Shown piece by piece: positions 53,429-62,736 of a stretch of DNA of 64,000 nucleotides (its first letter is position 1; each line of letters starts with the position of its first letter). Made by a program: the position numbers and the translations under genes. Under the pieces are notes generated by a model that did not search any database, was not told the origin of the DNA, and worked only from the letters and a program-made list of their open reading frames with translations. The stretch lies in assembly GCF_900314615.1 (NCBI RefSeq), contig NZ_OMWA01000022.1:1-64000 (forward strand), read 5' to 3'. Source of the DNA: an uncultured Methanobrevibacter sp. Its GTDB lineage: Archaea; Methanobacteriota; Methanobacteria; Methanobacteriales; Methanobacteriaceae.

Positions 53429-53811
53429 TATATATCCTCCCCCTCATCTCCATTCAAAGGCTTTGGAAATACAAAATCAAATAAATATTTCACAAATAAT
53501 GCAGATAAAATACCAATAATAACAGCTAATAACAATCCATTATACATAAATGTGTAATTTAAAACTAAGAAAATAGAAAAAATACCAATAGCTATTATCG
53601 GAGTCGGATATATAGCACTTACATCAAAAGAATACCTGTATGGTTTGCTTGGAAGTAATGGAATCCTTAAAGCTAAAGCTACAACTATGGAAACAATAAT
53701 AGTTACAACATAAGCTAATAAAATATCAAATGAACCGAGTGTTACATTGCCCAGTCCAAAAACATTACTGTATGAAGCAAAGAATAAGGTATTGTACACC
53801 AAATCAAACAT
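53428..53811 (-). CDS. ehaA: EhaA, first gene of the Eha hydrogenase operon
   Basis: The 127-residue protein has four helices. LRIPLLPSKPYRYSFDVSAIYPTP (near 47-70) is the conserved loop of EhaA. AAGGAG stands before the ATG. The operon runs from here through ehaT without a gap over 35 bp. Eha drives ferredoxin reduction by H2 using an ion gradient, topping up the methanogenesis cycle. Confidence 0.82.
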   Translation of the reverse strand: MFDLVYNTLFFASYSNVFGLGNVTLGSFDILLAYVVTIIVSIVVALALRIPLLPSKPYRYSFDVSAIYPTPIIAIGIFSIFLVLNYTFMYNGLLLAVIIGILSALFVKYLFDFVFPKPLNGDEGEDI

Positions 53812-53922
53812 ATTATTAGACTCCTTAAATAATAAATATATTATATAAAAATATATAAATGTTGTTACTTAAAATTATTAATAATAGCTTAAACTATTTA
53901 AAAGTTGATAAATGGTGGGTTA
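53812..53922. promoter_or_regulatory. Divergent promoter of the eha operon and the epimerase gene
   Basis: On the minus strand a TATA box TTTATATA (53852-53859) lies about 41 bp before the ehaA ATG, preceded by aagtaacaac as a possible BRE. The epimerase gene on the plus strand must start within the same 111 bp. Confidence 0.5.
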
Positions 53923-54855
53923 ATGAGGGATAAAAATATTTTAATAACTGGTGGGCTCGGATTTATCGGTTCACATATTGCTAATACATTATTGGAGAAT
54001 AATAATATTGTTATTCTTGATAATCTTACTACAGGTAACATCAATAATCTAAACAATCCCGATAATGAAAATTTGAAAATTGTAAAAGAGGACATTCGTA
54101 ATATTAATCTGGATGATTTGACATCGGATATTGACTATGTATTTCACCTTGCGGCAATGGCAAGTGTGCCTTTAAGTATAGACAAGCCCGTCGAATGCAG
54201 TGACATAAACCTCAACGCTACCATAAAACTTCTGGAATCCTGCGTAAAAAATGATGTTGAAAAAATAATTTTTTCATCTTCATCTTCCGTTTACGGACCT
54301 AATAAAAATATGCCTTTAAAAGAAAGCGAACAGCCAATGCCAAAATCACCATATGCCGCTTCAAAGGCAAGCTGTGAATTATACCTTAAAGCGTTTAACG
54401 ACAGTTACGGCCTGAATTACACTGCATTAAGATATTTCAATGTTTTTGGTCCTGGCCAGGACAAGAATTCACAGTATGCAGCAGTAATTCCGAATTTCAT
54501 AAGCTCAATTTTAGAAGGAGTTCAGCCTGAAATCTACGGTGACGGTGAGCAGACAAGAGATTTTGTTTACGTTAAAGATGTCGTTAAAGCAAACATCAAT
54601 GCAGCAGAGTCCGACTACAACGGAATCGTTAATGTTGCATCAGGTGAAAAACTCAGCGTCAATCAGCTGTATGAAATCATTAAAACAACCCTCAACAGTG
54701 ATTTGGAACCCGAATATTTACCTGAAAGACAGGGAGACATCAAGCACTCCCTGGCCGATGTAAGCAACATGATCAAAATCAACTGTAAAATCGACTCCAA
54801 GGATTTCGAGTCCCAGCTTATTGAAACAGTCAACTGGTTTAAAACAATTTTATAG
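53923..54855 (+). CDS. NAD-dependent sugar-nucleotide epimerase (GalE-like)
   Basis: The ATG at 53923 (after GGTGGG) gives 310 residues. ITGGLGFIGSHIAN (7-20) is the NAD-binding loop. FSSSSSVYGP and SPYAASKAS provide the catalytic Ser and YxxxK. PGQDKNSQYAAVIPNFI and GDGEQTRDFVYVKDVV belong to the sugar-binding half. It is an extended short-chain dehydrogenase, probably UDP-glucose 4-epimerase or a related enzyme for surface glycans. Substrate is not fixed by sequence. It is followed at 11 bp by the CPBP protease gene. Confidence 0.87.
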   Translation: MRDKNILITGGLGFIGSHIANTLLENNNIVILDNLTTGNINNLNNPDNENLKIVKEDIRNINLDDLTSDIDYVFHLAAMASVPLSIDKPVECSDINLNATIKLLESCVKNDVEKIIFSSSSSVYGPNKNMPLKESEQPMPKSPYAASKASCELYLKAFNDSYGLNYTALRYFNVFGPGQDKNSQYAAVIPNFISSILEGVQPEIYGDGEQTRDFVYVKDVVKANINAAESDYNGIVNVASGEKLSVNQLYEIIKTTLNSDLEPEYLPERQGDIKHSLADVSNMIKINCKIDSKDFESQLIETVNWFKTIL

Positions 54856-54866
54856 GCAAATAAAAC

Positions 54867-55679
54867 ATGGACAAAAGTGTAAAAGATTTTAATATTCGTC
54901 TAAGGACAATTAAACTTAGAGAACTGCTTGTCGGGATTATTCTTGCTGTAATTATTACAGCAGTGCTGATGGGGATTTTTCCAATAGTTTATGAAGACGA
55001 CAACATATTTTTCATTGTGCTTTTATCAGCAGTGCTTTTATTTTTCATATGGTGTTTGAGAGGCAGCACAGGTCTGTCTAAAAATTTCAGGAATATTACT
55101 GAAGCAAAAATTCGAAATGAAATTCTGTATGTCTTTTTGATAAACATAATATTTGCATTTCTGTTTCCCTGCCTGATTTCCGGGCTGGACTTGATTATGG
55201 GATTTTATGACCCGAGCTGGGTAACCGGCTTTACCGACATAGATTCTGTAGACATTACTGCCGGAATGCTTATTTTAGAAATTGTTTCATCTGTAATTTT
55301 TGCTCCGCTTATGGAAGAACTGGTATTTAGAGGAGTTATCTTTAACAGACTGAAAATCAGAGCCGGAATCATCCCTGCAATGCTCATTTCATCATTTCTG
55401 TTTGGAATTGGTCATTCATTTGGAGGAATGACAAGTGCGTTTCTCTTTGGAATCTGCATGTGCATATTATACTTGAAAACAGACAATATTCTCGTTCCGA
55501 TGAGCGTTCATTTCATAAATAATGTTACTGCAACAGCTCTGGAATTCACACAGATTGATCTGATTATATCCCAAATGCCATGGATTATACCTGCAACAAT
55601 AATAACATTGATAGCGACAGTTTTACTGGTTAAATACATCGTTCAGGAAACCAGCGCTTTAAAAAGCAGATTTCCTTAA
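54867..55679 (+). CDS. CPBP-family intramembrane metalloprotease
   Basis: The 270-residue protein has about seven helices. EELVFRGVIFNRL (the EE..R motif, near 151-163), FLFGIGHSFGG (His near 192) and SVHFINNVTA (His near 220) are the metal-binding motifs of the CAAX protease and bacteriocin-processing (Abi/CPBP) family. In bacteria some members give bacteriocin immunity. Target in this methanogen is unknown. Confidence 0.85.
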   Translation: MDKSVKDFNIRLRTIKLRELLVGIILAVIITAVLMGIFPIVYEDDNIFFIVLLSAVLLFFIWCLRGSTGLSKNFRNITEAKIRNEILYVFLINIIFAFLFPCLISGLDLIMGFYDPSWVTGFTDIDSVDITAGMLILEIVSSVIFAPLMEELVFRGVIFNRLKIRAGIIPAMLISSFLFGIGHSFGGMTSAFLFGICMCILYLKTDNILVPMSVHFINNVTATALEFTQIDLIISQMPWIIPATIITLIATVLLVKYIVQETSALKSRFP

Positions 55680-55692
55680 AAATTAAAAAAAG

Positions 55693-56064
55693 TTAGTGGA
55701 ATCCGCATCCACTACAAGTTTCACATTTTTCTTCTTCTAAAGGATCATACTGTTTATCTTCCTGAAGTGTAGCTGAGATAAAGTACTGGTCCATTTCATC
55801 CTTGTTTTTTAATATTGGAGACAGTCCTTTAAAATCACATTTGATATCGCCAGTACCACCAATATCAACCATAATAGGTTCACCTAGTTTAAATCTTTTG
55901 AAATAAGCTTCAACGTCTTTAATTAAATCTCCAGGAACTCTGAAGTTAAAAGATAATATATTATTTTCCTTCATTTTTAAGCCGACATATTTCTGGTCGA
56001 TTTCATAGTTTAAACCTAATTGTTTTTTGAAAATTATATTAGTACCTATTTCATTAGATGACAT
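55693..56064 (-). CDS. Unknown protein with C-terminal CxxCxxC
   Basis: I do not recognise this 123-residue protein. It is soluble and mixed alpha/beta, with NFRVPGDLIKDVEAYFKRFK in the middle, and ends EEKCETCSGCGFH, a three-Cys, one-His tail that may bind a metal or cluster. No signal peptide. It is transcribed alone, convergent with the CPBP gene. A GGAGG-like aggaggtt stands before the ATG. Confidence 0.6.
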   Translation of the reverse strand: MSSNEIGTNIIFKKQLGLNYEIDQKYVGLKMKENNILSFNFRVPGDLIKDVEAYFKRFKLGEPIMVDIGGTGDIKCDFKGLSPILKNKDEMDQYFISATLQEDKQYDPLEEEKCETCSGCGFH

Positions 56065-56218
56065 ATTATAACCTCCTGAAATATTTTAATTACTTAAAGT
56101 TAGTTTTTTATCATATATAATACTTATGTAACATCAGCCAAATAATATTCAGCAAATTTCTACAATTAAAAAAATTTTGTTTAAAAAAATTATAATGAAT
56201 TATCATGATTTTTAATAA

Positions 56219-56305
56219 GGTTTATATAATTCGAAATTCAAAACATATAATATTATAATATATATTATAATAGAAAAAAATCAATTAGAAAATAGGTGTT
56301 TATGA
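56219..56305 (+). promoter_or_regulatory. Promoter and 22-bp palindromic operator candidate
   Basis: A TATA box (gtttatataat, about 56219-56229) is followed about 25 bp later by TATTATAATA-TA-TATTATAATA (56251-56272), two perfect 10-bp palindromes that together make a 22-bp palindrome at the expected transcription start. AGGTG (56294-56298) is the ribosome binding site. The site lies directly before a helix-turn-helix gene, suggesting autoregulation. Confidence 0.55.
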
Positions 56306-56857
56306 ATGAATGAATACAACAAAGATATTGGAAATAGAATTAGAGAACTACGCGAACTTTCAGATATTACAATTAAAGAAATTGCAGACAACTTGAACAT
56401 TAAACAAGAAACTTACATCCAATATGAAAACGGTGAAGTAGACATTCCGGCAAGCTTTTTATATGAACTTGCACACATCTTTAAAGTTGATTTAGGATTA
56501 TTACTGACCGGTGAAGAAAGCAGAATGAGCATCTTTGATGTTACCCGTGCAGACAAAGGGGTTTCAGTTGACAGAAGAAAAGAATATACACACCAAAACC
56601 TATGTTCTAATTTCATTCACAAACAGGCTGAAACATTCCTTGTAACAGTGGATCCTGAAAAAAATCCTGTGCCTTCACTTAATTCACACCCCGGTCAGGA
56701 ATTCAACTATGTTTTAGAAGGTTCCTTAAAAATATATATTCACAATAACGAAATTATCTTAAACGAAGGAGATTCCATCTTTTTCGATTCAGCACACAGA
56801 CACGCTATGGTAGCGCTTAACGACAAACCCGCTAAATTTTTAGCAGTAATCATATAA
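56306..56857 (+). CDS. HTH (XRE)-cupin transcriptional regulator
   Basis: The 183-residue protein has an XRE helix-turn-helix (about 7-63: RIRELRELSDITIKEIADNL, NIKQETYIQYENG) and a C-terminal cupin (about 110-183: HPGQEFNYVLEGSLKIYI, LNEGDSIFFDSAHRHAM). Such fusions often sense small metabolites and control the following genes. Here an acyl-CoA synthetase gene starts 19 bp later and vorCBA follows, so control of branched-chain acid use is likely. Confidence 0.87.
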   Translation: MNEYNKDIGNRIRELRELSDITIKEIADNLNIKQETYIQYENGEVDIPASFLYELAHIFKVDLGLLLTGEESRMSIFDVTRADKGVSVDRRKEYTHQNLCSNFIHKQAETFLVTVDPEKNPVPSLNSHPGQEFNYVLEGSLKIYIHNNEIILNEGDSIFFDSAHRHAMVALNDKPAKFLAVII

Positions 56858-56876
56858 TATTTATGGAGATTATTAA

Positions 56877-58544
56877 ATGACATCAGTAATAGCAGATTTT
56901 GTAGAAAGAGTTGACTTTGACTCTTATGAAGATTTTTATAAAAATTTTAAATTAACCTATGAAGAGGATTATAACTTCGGATTCGATGTAGTCGACAAAT
57001 ATGCCGAAATAGATCCGGAAAAGATAGCTTTAATATGGACCAACGACTACGACGAAGAGCACACCTTCACTTTCAAGGAAATGAAAGAATATTCAAATAA
57101 AGCTGCAAACTTATTTAAACGTCTTGGAATTAAAAAAGGCGATTGTGTAATGCTTACCTTGAAAAACAGATATGAATGGTGGTTCTGTATGGTTGCATTA
57201 CATAAAATCGGTGCAATAGCAATACCTGGAACCCATATGTTAAAACTTCACGATATTGACTTTAGAATAAAAGAAGCTAATGTTAAAATGGTAATATCCG
57301 TAGAGGAAGATTCATTATTGCCTGATTACGAGGAAGCTGAAAAATCATTAGGAATTGATTTGAAAAAATTAGTTATAGAAACCGATAGGGACGGTTGGAT
57401 AAACTTCAATGAAGCAATTGAAAAGGAAAGTGACATATTTGAAAGGCCAACCGGTGAAGACAAGACCTATGCTGAAGAGATTTTCCTAATTTATTTCACA
57501 TCAGGAACAAGCGGACTTCCAAAAATGGTTTCACACAAGCATACCTACTCCTTAGGACATATCCCAACCGCAAAATATTGGCATAACGTTGTTGAAGACG
57601 GAATACACCATACTTCAGCTGATACCGGATGGGGAAAGGCAGTATGGGGAAATCTGTACGGACAATGGATTGCAGGAACCGGAATATTCATCTATGACTA
57701 TGAAAGATTCAACGGAATCAAACTGCTTGAAAAGATTATCGAATACAAAGTGGATACATTCTGTGCTCCTCCGACAATTTACAGATTCATCATTAAGGAA
57801 AATATCGAAGGATATGACTTATCAAACTTAAAATATGTAACAACTGCAGGAGAACCACTTCCTCCTGAAGTAGCTGAAAAATTCAGAGAACTGTCCGGAT
57901 TGACCATCAAAGAAGGATTTGGTCAGACCGAAACCACATTATCAATCGGAACATTCATATGGCTGGATGCAAAACCTGCTTCATTAGGTAAGCCTTCCCC
58001 ATTATTCGATTTAAGACTTCTTGATGAAGACCACAACAGAGTGGAAATCGGTGATGAAGGAGAGTTATGTTTCAAAATGAATGACGGTCCAAATCCAGGA
58101 TTATTTAAAGACTATGTAAATGATGAGGAAAAATACAAAAAGCAAATCCATCACGGATACTACCACTGCGGAGATACCGCATGGGTGGATGAAGACGGAT
58201 ACGTTCACTTTGTCGGAAGAAATGACGATATAATCAAATCCTCAGGATACCGTATCGGACCGTATGAAGTTGAAAGTGCAGTACTGTCACATGAAGCGGT
58301 TTCAAACTGTGCAATTACTGGTTATCCGGATGAAGTCAGAGGTCAAATCGTAAAGGCAACAATTATCCTGCAGCCAGGATTTGAACCTTCAGATTCACTT
58401 ACAAAAGACATTCAAAATCATGTTAAAAGAGTTACAGCTCCTTATAAATATCCGAGAATGATTGAATATGTTGATGAAATACCTGAAACAATCAGCGGAA
58501 AAATAAGAAGAGTTGAAATCAGAGAAAACGATAATAAAAATTAA
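56877..58544 (+). CDS. AMP-forming acyl-CoA synthetase
   Basis: The 555-residue enzyme activates a carboxylic acid with ATP and CoA. Motifs are YFTSGTSGLPKMVSH (A3, near 205), GFGQTETT (A5), YHCGDTAWVDEDGYVHFVGR (A7/A8) and ETISGKIRR with the catalytic Lys near the end. The sequence looks closer to medium/branched-chain acyl-CoA synthetases than to acetyl-CoA synthetase, which is longer. The neighbours encode VOR, so isobutyrate, 2-methylbutyrate or isovalerate are the likely substrates (inferred). Confidence 0.85.
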   Translation: MTSVIADFVERVDFDSYEDFYKNFKLTYEEDYNFGFDVVDKYAEIDPEKIALIWTNDYDEEHTFTFKEMKEYSNKAANLFKRLGIKKGDCVMLTLKNRYEWWFCMVALHKIGAIAIPGTHMLKLHDIDFRIKEANVKMVISVEEDSLLPDYEEAEKSLGIDLKKLVIETDRDGWINFNEAIEKESDIFERPTGEDKTYAEEIFLIYFTSGTSGLPKMVSHKHTYSLGHIPTAKYWHNVVEDGIHHTSADTGWGKAVWGNLYGQWIAGTGIFIYDYERFNGIKLLEKIIEYKVDTFCAPPTIYRFIIKENIEGYDLSNLKYVTTAGEPLPPEVAEKFRELSGLTIKEGFGQTETTLSIGTFIWLDAKPASLGKPSPLFDLRLLDEDHNRVEIGDEGELCFKMNDGPNPGLFKDYVNDEEKYKKQIHHGYYHCGDTAWVDEDGYVHFVGRNDDIIKSSGYRIGPYEVESAVLSHEAVSNCAITGYPDEVRGQIVKATIILQPGFEPSDSLTKDIQNHVKRVTAPYKYPRMIEYVDEIPETISGKIRRVEIRENDNKN

Positions 58545-58556
58545 TCAGATGATATA

Positions 58557-58841
58557 ATGACAGAAGAGATATCTTATCCAGTTATCAATAAAGAGATATG
58601 CAAAGGCTGTATGAGATGTATAGTCGGATGTCCTCAAAATGCAATATTACTATCAGAAGAAATGAACAACGCAGGATATCAGTTTGCATATTATAGTGGA
58701 AATGGATGTACAGGATGTAAAGACTGTTACTTTACATGCCCTGAGCCATTAGGACTAGAAGTACATCAGGTGAAAAATATTGTTAATGATTCAGTAGCAA
58801 AAATGATTAAAGCTAAGGTAGCTAATCAAGGGGGAAACTAA
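58557..58841 (+). CDS. vorC: 2-oxoisovalerate:ferredoxin oxidoreductase, ferredoxin-like subunit VorC
   Basis: The 94-residue protein has one full cluster (CKGCMRCIVGCP, 16-27) and a second (CTGCKDCYFTCP, near 51-62), the delta-subunit form. It passes electrons from the TPP centre to ferredoxin. Gene order C-B-A matches the Methanothermobacter vor operon. Confidence 0.82.
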   Translation: MTEEISYPVINKEICKGCMRCIVGCPQNAILLSEEMNNAGYQFAYYSGNGCTGCKDCYFTCPEPLGLEVHQVKNIVNDSVAKMIKAKVANQGGN

Positions 58842-59954
58842 ATGAGTAATCAAATGGTGAAAGGAAATACTGCTGTTATCATTGGTGCAATGTATGCGGG
58901 ATGTGATTGTTTCTTTGGATATCCAATCACCCCTGCAAGTGAAATTTTACACGAAGCATCAAAATATTTCCCAATGGTTGGAAGAAACTTTGTACAGGCT
59001 GAAAGTGAAGAAGCATCAATCAATATGGTTTATGGTGCATCAGGAACAGGTCACAGAGTCATGACTGCATCATCAGGACCTGGAATCAGTTTAATGCAAG
59101 AAGGATTTACATATCTTGCAGGTGCTGAACTGCCAGCAGTTATTGTAGACATTATGAGAGCAGGGCCTGGACTTGGAAATATCGGACCTGAACAAGGAGA
59201 CTACAACCAAATTGTTAAAGGAGGAGGTCACGGAAACTATAAAAACATAGTTTTAGCTCCGAACAGCGTTCAGGAAATGTGCGACTTAACCATGAAAGCA
59301 TTTGAACTTGCAGACAAATGGAGAAATCCTGTTGTCGTATTGGCTGACGGTACATTAGGTCAGATGGCGGAACCTGTTGAGTTTCCAAAAGAAGCAATAA
59401 AACCTGAAATCGATGAATCATGGGCAGTAAGAGGAAATAAGGAAACCATGGAAAACCTCATTACTTCAATTTTCAATGACTTTAATGATTTAGAAGACTT
59501 CAACTTCAAGCTTCAGGAAAAATATGCAAAAATTGATGCAGAAGAAGTTATTGTTGACGAATATCAAGTTGACGATGCAGACATCGTTCTGGTTTCATAC
59601 GGTATAAGCAGCCGTATTGCTAGATCTGCTGTTGACAAAAGCCGTGAAAAAGGCTTGAAAGTCGGACTTTTAAGACCAGTTACGTTATCACCTTTCCCGA
59701 CTGACAGAATCAAGGAACTGGCCGATAAAGGCGTTGAATTCATATCCGTTGAAATGAGTAACGGTCAGCTCCTGGCAGATGTTCAGTTTGCGGCTTTAAG
59801 AAAAGAAGGAACCCATCTTGTAAACAGAATGGGAGGAAACCTTATTGAACTTAAACATGTGCTTGCAAAAATATATGAAATAGCAGGTTTGGACGAAGAA
59901 ATAGACACTTCAAAAAGAAGTGAAGAGAAAGCCAGCCCGAATATAATTGATTAA
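58842..59954 (+). CDS. vorB: 2-oxoisovalerate:ferredoxin oxidoreductase, VorB
   Basis: The 370-residue subunit has the Pyr domain (FGYPITPASEILHEASKYFP near 26-45, QAESEEASINMVYGAS) and the CoA-binding domain II (VSYGISSRIARSAVDKSREK, GLLRPVTLSPFPTDRIKEL). It is of the length reported for VorB (about 350). AGGGGG precedes the ATG, which directly abuts the vorC stop. A 2-oxoglutarate oxidoreductase (Kor) is the main alternative, but that enzyme has separate B and C subunits. Confidence 0.85.
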   Translation: MSNQMVKGNTAVIIGAMYAGCDCFFGYPITPASEILHEASKYFPMVGRNFVQAESEEASINMVYGASGTGHRVMTASSGPGISLMQEGFTYLAGAELPAVIVDIMRAGPGLGNIGPEQGDYNQIVKGGGHGNYKNIVLAPNSVQEMCDLTMKAFELADKWRNPVVVLADGTLGQMAEPVEFPKEAIKPEIDESWAVRGNKETMENLITSIFNDFNDLEDFNFKLQEKYAKIDAEEVIVDEYQVDDADIVLVSYGISSRIARSAVDKSREKGLKVGLLRPVTLSPFPTDRIKELADKGVEFISVEMSNGQLLADVQFAALRKEGTHLVNRMGGNLIELKHVLAKIYEIAGLDEEIDTSKRSEEKASPNIID

Positions 59955-59966
59955 GGATGTGGAAAT

Positions 59967-61406
59967 ATGAGTGAACAATTAAATAAAGATTATGAAGAAC
60001 AGATACGTAGAAATCCACAATCCCTTTTAGAAGAGTATCCTAGAAAAGGAACAAATATTCAATCCACTCACTACTGTGCCGGTTGTGGACACGGTATCAT
60101 ACACAAATTAATTGCAGAATGTATGGATGAACTTGGAATACAGGAAAGATGCGTTATGATTTCTCCTGTAGGATGTTCAGTATATGCTTACTTCTACTTT
60201 AACTGTGGAAACTTCCAGACAGCTCACGGCAGAGCACCTGCAGTAGCTACAGGTATTTCAAGAGCTGAAGACAATGCAATTGTAATGAGCTATCAGGGAG
60301 ATGGAGATTTAGCTTCAATCGGTTTAAACGAAACTCTACAGGCTGCAAACCGTGGAGAAAAAATTGCAGTATTTTTCGTAAACAACACAGTTTACGGAAT
60401 GACCGGTGGTCAGATGGCTCCGACAACACTGATCGGTGAAAAAACAGTTACCTGTCAGACCGGAAGAGATCCTGACTATGCAGGACACCCTACCCACATG
60501 TGCGAGTTAATCAATACCTTAAAAGCACCTGTATTTATTGAAAGGGTTTCCCTTGCAAATCCATTGAAAATCAGACTTGCAAAATATGCAATCAAACAGG
60601 CACTGACCGTTCAGAAAGAAGGAAAAGGATATTCATTCGTTGAGATTTTATCCCCATGCCCTACCAACTTAAAACAGGACGTTAAACGTGCACAGGAATT
60701 TATTGAAAATCAGATGGAAAAGGAATTCCCTGTTAAAAACTTCAGAAATAACTTATACACAAAAGAACCTGTCGAAAGACCTGCAAGTGACTTTTCAACA
60801 GAATCATTAGACAAAATCTTTAATGTTAACCGTGAAGAAGGCGCAGGTTATGTTGATGATGAAATCGAACCTGTAAGCATCAAGGTTTCAGGATTCGGTG
60901 GTCAGGGAGTTTTAAGTGCAGGACTTACCATAGCTCAGGCAGCATGTGCTGAAGGAAAACATGTTTCATGGTATCCTAGCTACGGACCTGAACAGAGAGG
61001 AGGAAAATCCAACTGTTCTGTTGTAATTTCAAACGAAACAATCGGAACTCCTGTAGTTGACGACATTGACATTCTTATTGCTTTAAACAAACCTTCACTT
61101 GAACAGTTCTCACAGGACGTTAAGGAAGGCGGAACAATACTCTACGATGCACATATCGGAGAGTTTGAAACAGACAGAAACGTTAAAGTCATTGCTATGC
61201 CATGTGTAGATATTGCTGAAGAACATGGAAATGCAAGAACTGCAAACACCGCCCTTTTAGGTGCCTTAACCGAATTGGGAGATGTCCTAAAACGTGAATC
61301 CTACGAAAACGCTATCCGTGAAATGTTTGCTTCCAAACCTAAAGTCATTGATGTAAACATTGATGTTCTAAAAGCAGGAGCAGAATGGATTAAAAACAAT
61401 TCTTAA
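59967..61406 (+). CDS. vorA: 2-oxoisovalerate:ferredoxin oxidoreductase, fused beta-gamma subunit VorA
   Basis: The 479-residue protein joins a TPP-binding beta domain (CAGCGHGII 37-45, GDGDLASIGLNETL 111-124, FFVNNTVYG with Asn139/140) to a gamma domain starting SGFGGQGVLSAGL (308-320) with YGPEQRGGKSNCSVVIS. This fusion is typical of methanogen VorA (about 477 residues) and separates it from Kor. The reaction can run in reverse to make branched-chain 2-oxo acids from acyl-CoA and CO2. Confidence 0.87.
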   Translation: MSEQLNKDYEEQIRRNPQSLLEEYPRKGTNIQSTHYCAGCGHGIIHKLIAECMDELGIQERCVMISPVGCSVYAYFYFNCGNFQTAHGRAPAVATGISRAEDNAIVMSYQGDGDLASIGLNETLQAANRGEKIAVFFVNNTVYGMTGGQMAPTTLIGEKTVTCQTGRDPDYAGHPTHMCELINTLKAPVFIERVSLANPLKIRLAKYAIKQALTVQKEGKGYSFVEILSPCPTNLKQDVKRAQEFIENQMEKEFPVKNFRNNLYTKEPVERPASDFSTESLDKIFNVNREEGAGYVDDEIEPVSIKVSGFGGQGVLSAGLTIAQAACAEGKHVSWYPSYGPEQRGGKSNCSVVISNETIGTPVVDDIDILIALNKPSLEQFSQDVKEGGTILYDAHIGEFETDRNVKVIAMPCVDIAEEHGNARTANTALLGALTELGDVLKRESYENAIREMFASKPKVIDVNIDVLKAGAEWIKNNS

Positions 61407-61416
61407 GTGTGATTTA

Positions 61417-62727
61417 ATGACATATAAAGAAAATAGTGAAAAATATATTGAAAATTACGGTTTAAGTATAGGAGATACCATTAAAATCAACAAAGAGGAT
61501 ATCACCTATACAGGCATTTTACTTGACAGACCTGAAGATGCAGATGACGGATATCTGGTTATCAAACTGTCAAGCGGATATAACATTGGTGTTGCAATTG
61601 ATGACACCACCGCAGAACTTGTCGAAAAAGGAGATAAACCAAAAATAGGTTATGACTCAGAAGATATTCCAACAGATCCAGACAAGCAAAACATCTCAGT
61701 AATATCAACCGGTGGAACAGTATCTTCCGTTATTGACTACCGTACCGGAGCGGTACACCCTAAATTTACAGCTTCAGACCTGGTTAAGGCAAATCCGGAA
61801 CTCTTGGATTATGCAAACTACAACGTTAAGGCTTTGTATAATATCTTAAGTGAAGACATGAAACCTGAATACTGGGTTAAGGCTGCTGAAGAAATAGCAA
61901 ATGACATTTCTGAGGGTGCAGATGGTGTTGTTATAGCTCACGGTACAGATACAATGCACTACACTTCAGCCGCATTGAGTTTCATGCTTAAAACTCCTGT
62001 TCCAATTATCATTACAGGAGCACAGAGAAGTTCAGACAGACCTTCAAGTGATGCAAACATCAATTTAATCGATTCTGTTATTGCTGCAAAATCAGACATT
62101 GCAGAAGTCTGCGTATGTATGCACGGAAGCTTAAATGACAGATACACATACCTCCACAAAGGAACAAAAGTAAGAAAAATGCACACTTCAAGAAGAGACA
62201 CCTTCAGAAGCATCAACGCTCAGCCAATAGCTAAAATCGAAAATAAAAAAGTCAGTATCCTTAATGATTATGACTATACCAAACGCGGAGCAAATGAACT
62301 GGATGTAAATACTTCCATTGAAGAGAAAGTAGGACTCATCAAGAGTTTCCCTGGAATTTCAAATGATTACATTGAATATCACATTGACAAAGGATATAAA
62401 GGTCTTGTCATTGAAGGAACAGGTCTCGGACATGTACCAAATGAACTGATTGATTCATTTAAAAGAGCTCAGGATGAAAACATTCCTGTCGTCATGACTT
62501 CACAGTGTCTTTACGGAAGAGTCAACATGAACGTTTACTCTACCGGACGTAACATTATTGATGCAGGAGTAATTTCAGGCCGTGACATGACCCCTGAGAC
62601 AACCTATGTCAAATTATGCTGGGCATTAGGTCAAAGTGACAATTATGATGAAGTTAAAAAGATTATGCAGACAAATATTGCAGGTGAGTTTTCTGAAAAA
62701 TCCTCAATCAGGGATTTCTTGAATTAA
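61417..62727 (+). CDS. gatD: Glu-tRNA(Gln) amidotransferase subunit D
   Basis: The 436-residue protein has an N-terminal beta-barrel of about 85 residues and a type I asparaginase-like domain. VISTGGTVSSVIDYRTGAV (near 95-113) and VIAHGTDTMHYTSAALSF (near 171-188) hold the catalytic Thr, Thr-Asp and Lys. It releases ammonia from Asn or Gln for GatE. The archaeal GatDE route is the only path to Gln-tRNA in archaea. It follows vorA by ten bases and gatE follows it by nine. Confidence 0.95.
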   Translation: MTYKENSEKYIENYGLSIGDTIKINKEDITYTGILLDRPEDADDGYLVIKLSSGYNIGVAIDDTTAELVEKGDKPKIGYDSEDIPTDPDKQNISVISTGGTVSSVIDYRTGAVHPKFTASDLVKANPELLDYANYNVKALYNILSEDMKPEYWVKAAEEIANDISEGADGVVIAHGTDTMHYTSAALSFMLKTPVPIIITGAQRSSDRPSSDANINLIDSVIAAKSDIAEVCVCMHGSLNDRYTYLHKGTKVRKMHTSRRDTFRSINAQPIAKIENKKVSILNDYDYTKRGANELDVNTSIEEKVGLIKSFPGISNDYIEYHIDKGYKGLVIEGTGLGHVPNELIDSFKRAQDENIPVVMTSQCLYGRVNMNVYSTGRNIIDAGVISGRDMTPETTYVKLCWALGQSDNYDEVKKIMQTNIAGEFSEKSSIRDFLN

Positions 62728-62736
62728 GGTGATAGC

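Noticed and set aside
58557..61406. 2-oxoglutarate:ferredoxin oxidoreductase (korDABC)
   Set aside because: The beta and gamma parts are fused in one 479-residue protein, as in methanogen VorA; Kor has them separate. The acyl-CoA synthetase neighbour also fits VOR better.
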